Shown here piece after piece: positions 7,071 to 14,284 of a DNA stretch of 14,898 bases; position 1 is the first letter of the stretch; each line of letters begins with the position of its first letter. Source of the DNA: an uncultured bacterium (GTDB lineage Bacteria; Planctomycetota; UBA1135; GCA-002686595); contig CADEGS010000028.1 of assembly GCA_902826945.1 (NCBI GenBank), forward strand, positions 1 to 14,898, read 5' to 3'. The position numbers and the translations under genes were made by a program. The notes beneath the pieces are model-generated. The model was not told the origin of the DNA. It was given only the letters and a program-made list of their open reading frames with translations, and did not search any database.

Positions 7071-8207
7071 TCAGCCGCCCAAGAGCTCGCGCGCGATCAA
7101 GAGCTTCTGGATCTCGCTCGTGCCCTCGTAGATGCGCAGCGCGCGCACGTCGCGGAAGAGGCGCTCGACCACCGTGCCGCGCTTCACGCCCAGGCCGCCG
7201 AAGTGCTGCACGGCGCGGTCGCAGATCCAGCCGGCGGTCTCCGTGGCGAAGAGCTTGGCGCGCGCGACCGGCAGCGCGGCCTCGTCGGCCTGCTCGTCGG
7301 CGGCCTGCGCGGCCTCGTCCACGAGGAGCTGCGCCGCGCGCAGGCGCACGTCCATCTCGGCCAGGTCGAAGCGCAGGCCCTGGTTGGCGGAGAGCGGCTT
7401 CCCGAACTGGCGGCGCGCGGCGAGGCGCGCGCGCGACTCGTCCAGCGCGCGGCGCGCGAAGCCGTTCGCGGCGGCCGCGACCGAGGCGCGGAAGCGCGCG
7501 AGCGTCGCCAGCGCCAGCTCGAGGCCGGCGCCCTCCTCGCCCAGCAGGAACGCCTCGGGCAGCGTGCAGCCCTTGAAGAAGACGTCGCCGATCGGGTGCG
7601 GCGCGAGCACCTCGAAGCGCTCGACGTCGAGCCCCCACACGTCGTCGGGCACGAAGAACATCGAGAGCCCGCCGCGCTCGCCGGGCGCGCCCGACGTGCG
7701 CGCCAGCACGGTGTAGAAGCGCGCCAGGCCGGCGTTCGAGATGAAGGTCTTGTGCCCCTCGAGCCGCCAGCCCTCGGCCGTGCGCTCGGCGCGCGTGGCG
7801 ACGTCGTTCAGGCTCGAGCCCGCGCCGGGCTCGGTCAGCGCGAAGGCGGCGATCGAGCGCCCGCTCGCGACCTCCGGCAGGACCTGCGCGCGCAGCTCGG
7901 CGGAGCCGCCGCGCGCGAGCGCGTACGAGCCCAGCCCCTGCATGACGAGCATCACGTCGAGCATGCCCGAGTGCCAGGCGAGCTCGTCGCGCAGCGCGCA
8001 CAGGACGCGCGTCGAGACTTCGCCCTCCGCGCACAGCCCGCCCGCGTCGCAGCCGCCGTCGCGCGCCGGCACGGTCCAGCCGAGCAGGCCGGCCTCGGCC
8101 AGGCCGGCGAGCGCGCGGCGCGCGGCGGCCTCCTCGTCGAGCCCCTCGAGCTCGGGCGCGAGCGAGCGGCCGAGCGCGCGCGCCCGCTCGACCAAGGGTG
8201 CGATCAC
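7071..8207 (-). CDS. Acyl-CoA dehydrogenase
   Basis: The protein has 378 residues, the normal length for acyl-CoA dehydrogenases. It has the N-terminal helical region, the FAD/substrate motif AAFALTEPGAGSSLNDVATRA, the beta-domain stretch GWRLEGHKTFISNAG, RRQFGKPLSANQGLRFDLAE, and the C-terminal RALRIYEGTSEIQKLL. E361 in YEGTSEIQ is at the position of the catalytic glutamate of medium- and short-chain enzymes. It oxidises an acyl-CoA to the trans-2-enoyl-CoA, passing electrons to electron transfer flavoprotein. The GTG start at 8207 overlaps the crotonase stop by 4 nt (GTGA), so the two are coupled. A longer frame reading upstream within the crotonase gene is spurious. The substrate, whether fatty or aromatic-derived, cannot be read from sequence. 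Confidence 0.93.
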   Translation of the reverse strand: MIAPLVERARALGRSLAPELEGLDEEAAARRALAGLAEAGLLGWTVPARDGGCDAGGLCAEGEVSTRVLCALRDELAWHSGMLDVMLVMQGLGSYALARGGSAELRAQVLPEVASGRSIAAFALTEPGAGSSLNDVATRAERTAEGWRLEGHKTFISNAGLARFYTVLARTSGAPGERGGLSMFFVPDDVWGLDVERFEVLAPHPIGDVFFKGCTLPEAFLLGEEGAGLELALATLARFRASVAAAANGFARRALDESRARLAARRQFGKPLSANQGLRFDLAEMDVRLRAAQLLVDEAAQAADEQADEAALPVARAKLFATETAGWICDRAVQHFGGLGVKRGTVVERLFRDVRALRIYEGTSEIQKLLIARELLGG

Positions 8208-9022
8208 CGCGCGCCCTCGCCGGCCGCGAGCGCGGGGGCGAAGCGCGGCGCACGCTTCTCCAGGAAGGCCTCGTACGCCTCGCGGTAGTCGGGGTGGCGC
8301 ATGCACTCGGCCTGGATCCAGCCCTCGGCCTGCATCGCCGCGGGAAGGCTCATGGAGGCCTCGAGGTTCAGCATGCGCTTCGTGATCGCGAGGCCCATCG
8401 AGGGCCCCTGCGCGAGCTCGTCCGCCAGCGCGCGCGCGGCGGCGGGCAGCTCGGCGTCGGGCACGACGCGGTTGTAGAGCCCGATCGCCTGCGCGCGGCG
8501 CGCGTCCACGAACGCGCCGGTCATCAGGAGCTCGCTCGCGTGCCCCAGCCCGACGATGCGCGGCAGGAGCCAGGCCGCGCCCATGTCGGCGCCCGACAGC
8601 CCGACCTTCGTGAACAGGAAGGCGATCTTCGCGCTCTCCGCCGCCACGCGCACGTCGGCCGCCGCGGCCATCACCGCGCCCGCGCCGCAGGTCGTGCCGT
8701 TCAGCGCGGCGACGATCGGCTTCTCGAGCCGGCGCATGTTCTCGATCAGGTCGCAGGTCATGCGCGTGAAGCGCAGGAGCTCCGCGTCGGACACGTCGAA
8801 CAGGCGCCCGATGATGTCCTTGACGTCGCCGCCCGAGCAGAAGGCGCGCCCGCTGCCGGTCAGGAGCACGGCGCGCACGGACGAGCGCCCTTGCAGCGCC
8901 GCGAACGCGTCGCGCAGCTCGGCATAGGAGTCGAACGTCAGCGCGTTCAGGCGCTCGGGCCGATCCAGCCGGATCGTCGCCACGCCGTGCTCCTCCTCGT
9001 AGCGGAAGTGCCTGGGGTCCAT
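8204..9022 (-). CDS. Crotonase-family enoyl-CoA hydratase/isomerase
   Basis: The protein has 272 residues, the usual crotonase length. Landmarks are GVATIRLDRPERLNAL (13-28), the oxyanion-hole segment GRAFCSGGDVKD (58-69), NGTTCGAGAVMAAAADVRVA (109-127), FLFTKVGLSGADMGAAWLLPRIVG (136-158, quoted in parts FLFTKVGL and GADMGAAW) and a C-terminal helical arm. The two glutamates of classical hydratases (Glu144 and Glu164 in rat) align by eye with V117 and T138, while D146 lies where some isomerases keep an aspartate. The enzyme may therefore be an isomerase, a ring-processing crotonase or a hydratase with other residues. The ATG at 9022 lies 8 nt after TATCCT. It is the first gene of an operon with the acyl-CoA dehydrogenase. 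Confidence 0.9.
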   Translation of the reverse strand: MDPRHFRYEEEHGVATIRLDRPERLNALTFDSYAELRDAFAALQGRSSVRAVLLTGSGRAFCSGGDVKDIIGRLFDVSDAELLRFTRMTCDLIENMRRLEKPIVAALNGTTCGAGAVMAAAADVRVAAESAKIAFLFTKVGLSGADMGAAWLLPRIVGLGHASELLMTGAFVDARRAQAIGLYNRVVPDAELPAAARALADELAQGPSMGLAITKRMLNLEASMSLPAAMQAEGWIQAECMRHPDYREAYEAFLEKRAPRFAPALAAGEGAR

Positions 9023-9030
9023 GACGGCCC

Positions 9031-9036
9031 AGGATA
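9031..9036 (-). promoter_or_regulatory. -10-like element TATCCT before the crotonase gene
   Basis: On the minus strand TATCCT ends 8 nt before the ATG at 9022, a leaderless-type arrangement. The intergenic region up to 9142 is shared with the divergent ArsI-like gene. Confidence 0.5.
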
Positions 9037-9066
9037 CTGGCTCCCCGACCGTCGATCCCGGAGGCC

Positions 9067-9093
9067 GGAGTGCGTCGTTCCGGGGCGCGCTCC
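9067..9093. promoter_or_regulatory. Imperfect dyad upstream of the ArsI-like gene, possible operator
   Basis: GGAGTGCG and CGCGCTCC form inverted arms of 8 nt, with one position pairing only as a wobble, separated by 11 nt. A CGTC resembling an ECF sigma -10 core begins at 9093. The site could bind a metal-responsive repressor or be part of a sigma-dependent promoter, but in such GC-rich DNA chance dyads are common. Confidence 0.2.
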
Positions 9094-9113
9094 GTCTACA
9101 GGGGGGACGACAG

Positions 9114-9128
9114 CGGGGCACCGCCCCG
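9114..9128 (+). other. Perfect 6-bp hairpin in the leader of the ArsI-like gene
   Basis: CGGGGC-ACC-GCCCCG forms a perfect stem with a 3-nt loop, ending 2 nt before the AAGGAA ribosome-binding sequence of the ArsI-like gene. It could affect translation or RNA stability; no function is shown. Confidence 0.3.
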
Positions 9129-9142
9129 GAAAGGAACGCGCC

Positions 9143-9622
9143 ATGACTGCCCACGCCCTCCAGACCCACGTCTCCCTCGACACGGCCGACCTCGCGGCCT
9201 CGATCGCCTTCTACCGGGCCCTGCTCGGGGCCGAGCCCGCGCTCGTGCGCCACGACTACGCCCGCTTCGACCTGGCCGAGCCGGCGCTCGTCCTGGGGCT
9301 GAACGCGGTGCGCGGCGGCGGCCTGGCCGGTGCGTCCGGCGCCCACGGCTCGATCGAGCACCTGGGCATCCGCTTCCCCGCCCCGCGGCTCCTGGACGAG
9401 GCGCGCCGGCGCCTGCGCGAGCTCGGCGCGGCCCTCGAGGACGAGTCCGGCGTCGAGTGCTGCTACGCGCTGCTCTCGCGCTCCTGGGCGCGCGACCCCT
9501 CGGGCGTCGCGTGGGAGCTCTTCGTCGCCCACGAGGAGGTCCGCGAGGCGCCCGGCCGGGGAGGCGCGCAGGGCGCCTGCTGCGAGCCGGCCTGCTGCTC
9601 CGGCGCTAGGATCGAGCCATGA
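9143..9622 (+). CDS. ArsI/CadI-like metalloenzyme of the glyoxalase/VOC superfamily
   Basis: The protein has 159 residues and forms a VOC fold. It begins QTHVSLDTADLAASIAFYR with H9, continues SIEHLGIRF with H73, and ends the domain with GVAWELFVAHEE containing E125: the His, His, Glu metal triad of ArsI. VECCYALLSRSW holds the adjacent cysteines C106-C107 found in the ArsI/CadI subgroup, and the tail has two more pairs, C146-C147 and C151-C152. ArsI enzymes cleave the carbon-arsenic bond of trivalent organoarsenicals; CadI proteins are cadmium-induced. Which applies here is not determined. The ATG at 9143 has AAGGAA 6 nt upstream. The stop overlaps the sigma-factor start (ATGA), so the genes are coupled and likely respond to the same metal or arsenical stress. 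Confidence 0.85.
   Translation: MTAHALQTHVSLDTADLAASIAFYRALLGAEPALVRHDYARFDLAEPALVLGLNAVRGGGLAGASGAHGSIEHLGIRFPAPRLLDEARRRLRELGAALEDESGVECCYALLSRSWARDPSGVAWELFVAHEEVREAPGRGGAQGACCEPACCSGARIEP
9607..9612 (+). promoter_or_regulatory. -10-like element TAGGAT before the sigma-factor gene
   Basis: TAGGAT ends 6 nt before the ATG at 9619 and lies inside the last codons of the ArsI-like gene. It could give the sigma factor a leaderless internal transcript in addition to the operon transcript. Confidence 0.35.
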
Positions 9623-10209
9623 GCGCCCCGAGCGGAGCGGGAGCCGTCGAAGCCCTCTGGAACGCCTCGTCGCGGCGGCTGCGCGACTGGTTCGAGCGGC
9701 GCACGGGCAGCCCCGAGGACGCCGACGACCTCGTCCAGGAGACGTTCCTGCGCGTGCAGGAGAGGCTCCCGTCGCTCCGCGCCGAGGAGCGGATCGACGG
9801 CTGGACGGGACGCATCGCCGCCAACGTCCTGGCCGACCACGGACGCACGCGGGCGCGGCGGACGCGCTCGCTTGACGACGAGGGTGGCGACCAGGGCGAG
9901 CCGGGCGCGGCCGAGCCGGACGGCGACCTGCGCGCGGTCGTCGCCGGCTGGCTCGAGGCCTTCCTGGCGGCGATGGACCCCGACGACGCCGCGCTGCTAC
10001 GAGCGGTCGACCTCGAGGGCCGCACGCAGGAGGACGTCGCGCGCGAGCTCAGCCTGTCGCCGAGCGGCGCGCGCTCGCGCGTGCAGCGCGCGCGCGCTCG
10101 CCTGCGCGAGCGCCTGGAGGCCTGCTGCGCCTTCGCCTTCGACGTGCGCGGCAACCTGACCGACGCCGAGCGGCGCGCGCGCTCGGCCTGCGACTGCGAG
10201 GACGCCTGA
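9619..10209 (+). CDS. SigZ-like ECF-type RNA polymerase sigma factor
   Basis: The protein has 196 residues. Region 2 covers about 8-75 with SPEDADDLVQETFLRVQERL (31-50) and WTGRIAANVLADHGR. A short acidic linker follows. Region 4 covers about 112-168 with GRTQEDVARELSLSPSGARS, the helix-turn-helix that reads the -35 element. The C-terminal tail EACCAFAFDVRGNL and ACDCEDA carries C169-C170 and C191-C193, a pattern I associate with the SigZ subgroup and which could bind a metal or form disulfides. No anti-sigma factor gene is next to it, so the cysteine tail may itself be the sensor. The start overlaps the ArsI-like stop by 4 nt. It probably directs transcription of metal or arsenical stress genes, possibly including its own operon; that is inference. 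Confidence 0.88.
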   Translation: MSAPSGAGAVEALWNASSRRLRDWFERRTGSPEDADDLVQETFLRVQERLPSLRAEERIDGWTGRIAANVLADHGRTRARRTRSLDDEGGDQGEPGAAEPDGDLRAVVAGWLEAFLAAMDPDDAALLRAVDLEGRTQEDVARELSLSPSGARSRVQRARARLRERLEACCAFAFDVRGNLTDAERRARSACDCEDA

Positions 10210-10215
10210 GCGCGA

Positions 10216-10236
10216 GCAGGGGCTTGACACCCCTGC
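10216..10236. terminator. Hairpin between the convergent sigma-factor and RidA genes
   Basis: GCAGGGG and CCCCTGC form a perfect 7-bp stem around the 7-nt loop CTTGACA, filling most of the 34-nt gap between two convergent stop codons. There is no T-tract on either strand, so intrinsic termination would be incomplete; the position suggests a bidirectional terminator or 3'-end stabiliser. The TTGACA in the loop resembles a -35 hexamer but has no matching -10 and faces the RidA 3' end. Confidence 0.45.
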
Positions 10237-10243
10237 CTCCATG

Positions 10244-10660
10244 TCAGGGCAGCGCCGCCTGCGCCTGGATCTCGACCAGGGCGCCGTCCTCGAGCAGGTC
10301 CGCGACCTCGACCAGCGCCATGGCCGGGAAGTGCTTGCCGAGGAGCTCGCGCCAGGCGGCGCCGATCGCCTGCGCGCCCGCCAGGTAGGCGCGCTTGTCG
10401 GTCACGTAGACCGTCATCGCGACCAGGTGCTCGGGCCGGCCGCCGGCGGTCTCGACCACGGCCAGCACGTTCGCGAGCGCCTGGCGGAACTGCGCGGCGA
10501 GGTCGCCCGCGCCGACCAGCCGCTGCTCGGCGTCCCAGGCGATCTGGCCGGCGACGAAGAGCATGCGCCGGCCGCGCGGCACGAGCATCCCGTTCGCGTA
10601 GCCGCGCGGCGGCTTCCAGCCCGCGGGCTGGACGCGCTCGACGTCGTGCGACTCAGCCAT
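10244..10660 (-). CDS. RidA (YjgF/YER057c/UK114) family protein lacking the canonical arginine
   Basis: The protein has 138 residues, standard for the family. It shows VAGQIAWDAEQRLVGAGDLA (quoted 37-56), QFRQALANVLAVVETAGG, the VKxTVYVTD-like AMTVYVTDKRAYL and the C-terminal FPAMALVEVADLLEDG. RidA enzymes hydrolyse reactive enamine/imine intermediates; some relatives are 2-aminomuconate deaminases. In E. coli RidA the catalytic arginine follows VEVA; here the residue is aspartate (D121), so classic imine deaminase activity is unlikely and a divergent Rid subfamily is probable. The ATG at 10660 is preferred over a GTG at 10678 because AGAGGAG lies 7 nt before it. The gene overlaps the SDR stop by 8 nt and is surely in the same operon. 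Confidence 0.9.
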   Translation of the reverse strand: MAESHDVERVQPAGWKPPRGYANGMLVPRGRRMLFVAGQIAWDAEQRLVGAGDLAAQFRQALANVLAVVETAGGRPEHLVAMTVYVTDKRAYLAGAQAIGAAWRELLGKHFPAMALVEVADLLEDGALVEIQAQAALP

Positions 10661-11474
10661 CGCGCCGCTCCTCTGCACGGGCGGCGCGCGCGACGGGCGC
10701 GCTCCCCTCGCCGTTCGGCCGCCGGCGCACGGCGCGCGCGCCGTCGAGCTCGAGCAGGACGCCCGTCTCCTCGCCTTCCACGAGCTCGCGCACCGCGCGC
10801 GCGACCTCGTCGGGGCGCACGAGCCGGCCGCCGGGGTTCTGCGCGGCGAGGAACGCGCGCGCCTCGTCGGGGCCGCGGCCGGTGCGCTCGACGATGCGCC
10901 GCACGGCGGCCTCGAGCATCGGCGAGTCGACGTAGTGCGGGCAGACCGCGTTGACCGTCACGCCCGAGCCCTCGAGCTCGGCCGCGGCCGCGAGCGTCCA
11001 GCCGACCAGCGCGAACTTCGAGGCGCAGTACGCGCTGACGTAGGCGTAGCCGCGCAGGCCGGCCGAGGAGGCCACGTTCACGACGCACCCGCGGCCGCGC
11101 TCGCGCATGCCGGAGAGGAGCGCCTGCGCCAGCCGCCGCGCGCCGTGGAAGTTGATCTCCATGTGGCGCGCGACCAGCGCCTCGTCGCTGCGCGCGAGCG
11201 GCGCGCTCTCGGCGATCCCGGCGTTGTTCACGAGCCCCTCGAGCGGCCCGAGCGCCGCCAGCCGCTCCGCCGCGCGCGGGTCGGCCACGTCGAGCGCCAG
11301 CGCGCGCGCGCCGCCGCCCGCCGCGCGCACCTCGGCCGCGACGGCCTCCGCGCGCGCCGGGTCGCGCGCCGCCGCGATCACCTGCCAGCCGGCCCGGCCG
11401 AGCTCGAGCACGAGCGCGCGGCCGATGCCGCCGCTCGCGCCGGTGACGAGGACGCTCGGGTGTCGGCCGTGCAC
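10653..11474 (-). CDS. Short-chain dehydrogenase/reductase (SDR), NAD(P)-dependent
   Basis: The protein has 273 residues. The classical SDR signature is complete: cofactor motif VLVTGASGGIGRAL (8-21), LALDVADP, LVNNAGIAESAPL, the catalytic serine in VVNVASSAGLRGYAY, and YCASK with catalytic Tyr and Lys, then NAVCPHYVDSPML. The tail of about 30 residues after LLELDGARAV is Arg/Ala-rich and atypical. It likely oxidises a hydroxyl (for example in a 3-hydroxyacyl-CoA) or reduces a ketone; the substrate is unknown. The GTG at 11474 starts just before the first strand, with CACACT 7 nt upstream as a -10-like element. The longer open frame upstream runs into the antisense of the oxidoreductase fragment and is rejected. 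It is co-transcribed with RidA. Confidence 0.92.
   Translation of the reverse strand: MHGRHPSVLVTGASGGIGRALVLELGRAGWQVIAAARDPARAEAVAAEVRAAGGGARALALDVADPRAAERLAALGPLEGLVNNAGIAESAPLARSDEALVARHMEINFHGARRLAQALLSGMRERGRGCVVNVASSAGLRGYAYVSAYCASKFALVGWTLAAAAELEGSGVTVNAVCPHYVDSPMLEAAVRRIVERTGRGPDEARAFLAAQNPGGRLVRPDEVARAVRELVEGEETGVLLELDGARAVRRRPNGEGSAPVARAARAEERRDG
10668..10674 (-). promoter_or_regulatory. Ribosome binding site AGAGGAG that decides the RidA start
   Basis: On the minus strand AGAGGAG ends 7 nt before the ATG at 10660, the ideal spacing, whereas the alternative GTG at 10678 would place it inside the coding region. This strong site at an operon-internal gene contrasts with first genes, which lack one. 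Confidence 0.7.
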
Positions 11475-11492
11475 GCCGGCCAGTGTGCCGGC
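11475..11492 (-). promoter_or_regulatory. SDR promoter: CACACT framed by a GCCGGC dyad
   Basis: On the minus strand the -10-like CACACT (11482-11487) ends 7 nt before the GTG at 11474. It sits between two GCCGGC hexamers separated by 6 nt (11475-11480 and 11487-11492), so a dimeric regulator could cover the promoter. GCCGGC is common in this DNA, so the operator idea is weak. Confidence 0.3.
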
Positions 11493-11510
11493 GGGGAGCG
11501 CCGACCGCCA

Positions 11511-11823
11511 GCGCGGCGCACGCGGCACGCGATCGAGCCGGCGCGCTGGCCGTCGCGGGCGGAGGCGCGCGCGAGCCGGCTGTTCGCGCCGCTCGTGCAC
11601 GGGCCGCTGGCGCTGCGCACGCGCACGTGGGTGCCGGCGATGGTGCCCTGGCGCGCGAGCGAGGAGGGCTTCGTCACGCCGCAGGTGCGCGACTGGTACG
11701 GCCGCTTCGCGGGCGGCCGGCCGGGGGCGCTGGTCGTCGAGGCGACCGGGATCCGCGACGTGCCGAGCGGGCCGCTGCTGCGCATCGGGCACGAGCGCTT
11801 CGTGCCCGGGCTGCGCGAGCTCG
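11511..11823 (+). repeat. Left copy of a 313-bp direct repeat (matches 12636-12948)
   Basis: The two segments are identical base for base at a constant offset of 1125, by my line-by-line comparison. The left copy starts inside what would be codon 13 of the flavin oxidoreductase. The perfect identity implies a recent duplication or an assembly artefact. Confidence 0.95.
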
Positions 11824-11875
11824 CCTTCGCTTCCGCGAGACGGTGAACGACACGCACCTCCCCCACGTCGCCGCG
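11511..11875 (+). pseudogene. Truncated, internally deleted fragment of the flavin oxidoreductase gene
   Basis: This fragment repeats the coding sequence of the downstream oxidoreductase from about codon 13 to codon 116. It then jumps to about codon 205 and continues to codon 222. The jump lies between 11-bp repeats GCGCGAGCTCG that in the intact gene are 264 bp apart (12938-12948 and 13202-13212). Six bases after the junction the fragment reads CTTCC where the intact gene reads GCTACC, a net loss of one base that shifts the frame into a TGA at 11844-11846. It has no start codon of its own and no promoter-like element. It is non-coding debris beside the SDR promoter and may be co-transcribed with nothing. 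Confidence 0.9.
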
Positions 11876-11952
11876 GAACGAAGGCCGGCGAATCGGCCTC
11901 TCCCAAGCCGCCTCGTCGTCGATGCCTCCTTGCACGGCATCCATGTATCGCC

Positions 11953-11958
11953 TAGGCT
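11953..11958 (+). promoter_or_regulatory. -10-like element TAGGCT before higB
   Basis: TAGGCT ends 6 nt before the GTG start of the toxin gene at 11965, leaving no leader for a ribosome binding site. It lies in the lower-GC stretch between the oxidoreductase fragment and the toxin gene and is likely where the HigBA proteins autoregulate; no clear operator is visible. Confidence 0.5.
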
Positions 11959-11964
11959 GCTCCG

Positions 11965-12255
11965 GTGATCCAGTCCTTCGGCGACCAGGCCACGGCGGCT
12001 GTGTTCCACGGCCAGCCCGCCGGGAAGGCGAAGCGCGTGCCCCCCGACGTGCGACGGGTCGCGCTCCGAAAGCTCGACATGCTCAACGCCGCTCATCGAC
12101 TCGAGGACTTGCGCAGTCCCCCCGGAAACCGACTGGAGCCCCTGAAAGGCGATCGGAAAGCCTTCCAGTCGATCCGCGTCAATGACCAGTGGCGGATCGT
12201 CTTCCGCTGGACGGATGCCGGACCGGCCGACGTCTCCCTGGCCGACTACCACTAG
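11965..12255 (+). CDS. higB: HigB-type toxin, RelE/ParE superfamily mRNA interferase
   Basis: The protein has 96 residues, normal for the HigB family. It begins [16 protein letters not shown] (GTG start), and has [19 protein letters not shown], the signature [17 protein letters not shown], then [17 protein letters not shown] and the terminal ADVSLADYH. These match HigB toxins of the HigBA type closely. HigB cleaves mRNA on the ribosome and is neutralised by HigA. The toxin gene comes first and the antitoxin follows 8 nt later, the usual order of this family. Four lines counted by hand across higBA give about 63-67% GC, against about 80% in the neighbouring oxidoreductase, which points to horizontal acquisition. 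All expected conserved blocks are present, so it should be active. Confidence 0.93.
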   Translation: MIQSFGDQATAAVFHGQPAGKAKRVPPDVRRVALRKLDMLNAAHRLEDLRSPPGNRLEPLKGDRKAFQSIRVNDQWRIVFRWTDAGPADVSLADYH

Positions 12256-12263
12256 ATCGAACC

Positions 12264-12551
12264 ATGCTCCCCAAGAACCGCATCCCCACCCATCCCGGCG
12301 AGATCCTTCGGGAGGAGTTCCTGGACCCCCTCGGCATCACACAGAAGTCGTTCGCCGAGCACATCGGCGTCCCGCTCCAGCGCGTCAACGAGATCGTGCG
12401 AGGTCGACGTGGCGTGTCCTCCGCGACGGCCTGGCTCCTCTCCGATGCGCTGGGCACGACGCCTGAGTTCTGGATGAACCTCCAGGCACAGCACGACCTC
12501 GCCATCAGCCGCCCGAGAAAGGGGATCAAGCGACTCCGCAAGACGGGCTGA
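12264..12551 (+). CDS. higA: HigA-type antitoxin, XRE-family DNA-binding protein
   Basis: The protein has 95 residues. It opens MLPKNRIPTHPGEILREEFL, the HPGEILREEFL block being typical of HigA, followed by a helix-turn-helix in GITQKSFAEHIGVPLQRVNE and IVRGRRGVSSATAWLLSDAL (roughly residues 24-62). TPEFWMNLQAQHDLAIS is the usual C-terminal block. HigA binds and inhibits HigB and represses the operon. The ATG at 12264 is chosen over an upstream in-frame ATG at 12189 because the latter lies inside higB and adds residues foreign to the family. No strong ribosome binding site is visible, so translation probably depends on coupling to higB. The next gene begins shortly after and in the same reading frame, but has its own promoter-like element. 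Confidence 0.93.
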   Translation: MLPKNRIPTHPGEILREEFLDPLGITQKSFAEHIGVPLQRVNEIVRGRRGVSSATAWLLSDALGTTPEFWMNLQAQHDLAISRPRKGIKRLRKTG

Positions 12552-12585
12552 TTGTCGTCGGGCTCCGCCGAGGAGGCGAGGCCGC

Positions 12586-12591
12586 TACGCT
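12586..12591 (+). promoter_or_regulatory. -10-like element TACGCT before the flavin oxidoreductase
   Basis: TACGCT ends 8 nt before an in-frame TTG at 12600. The spacing matches that of the crotonase and kynureninase-like genes, supporting TTG 12600 as a leaderless start and indicating that the intact gene kept its own promoter beside the toxin-antitoxin module. Confidence 0.45.
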
Positions 12592-12599
12592 GGCAGCGC

Positions 12600-14135
<1,536 letters not shown>

Positions 14136-14284
14136 GGCGGGACGCGGCGAGGATCGACGCGCGCCGGGCGGTGCGCGACGAAGCGGATGGCGGAGGTCGC
14201 GGGCCGGCCGTACCGTGCCCGTCCTGCGCGCAGCCGTCCCGGCTCCGCCGCAGCGGCCTTCCCGGCCGATGGAGCGCTCTCCCC
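14136..14284. other. Intergenic gap between oxidoreductase and methyltransferase
   Basis: These 149 bp hold no convincing gene, terminator or strong promoter. The methyltransferase frame is open back to a GTG at 14171, but the translated stretch does not resemble the family's N-terminus. GGAG at 14271-14274 could serve as a ribosome binding site for the TTG at 14285. Confidence 0.4.

Noticed and set aside
10222..10230. TTGACA as a -35 element of a sigma-70 promoter
   Set aside because: It lies in the loop of the convergent-gene hairpin, no -10 follows at 16-18 nt, and no gene starts downstream on that strand.
10935..11846. A 303-codon plus-strand frame ending in the oxidoreductase fragment
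   Set aside because: Its first two thirds are antisense to the SDR gene, and only the last part is real protein sequence derived from the duplicated fragment. No start signal precedes that part.
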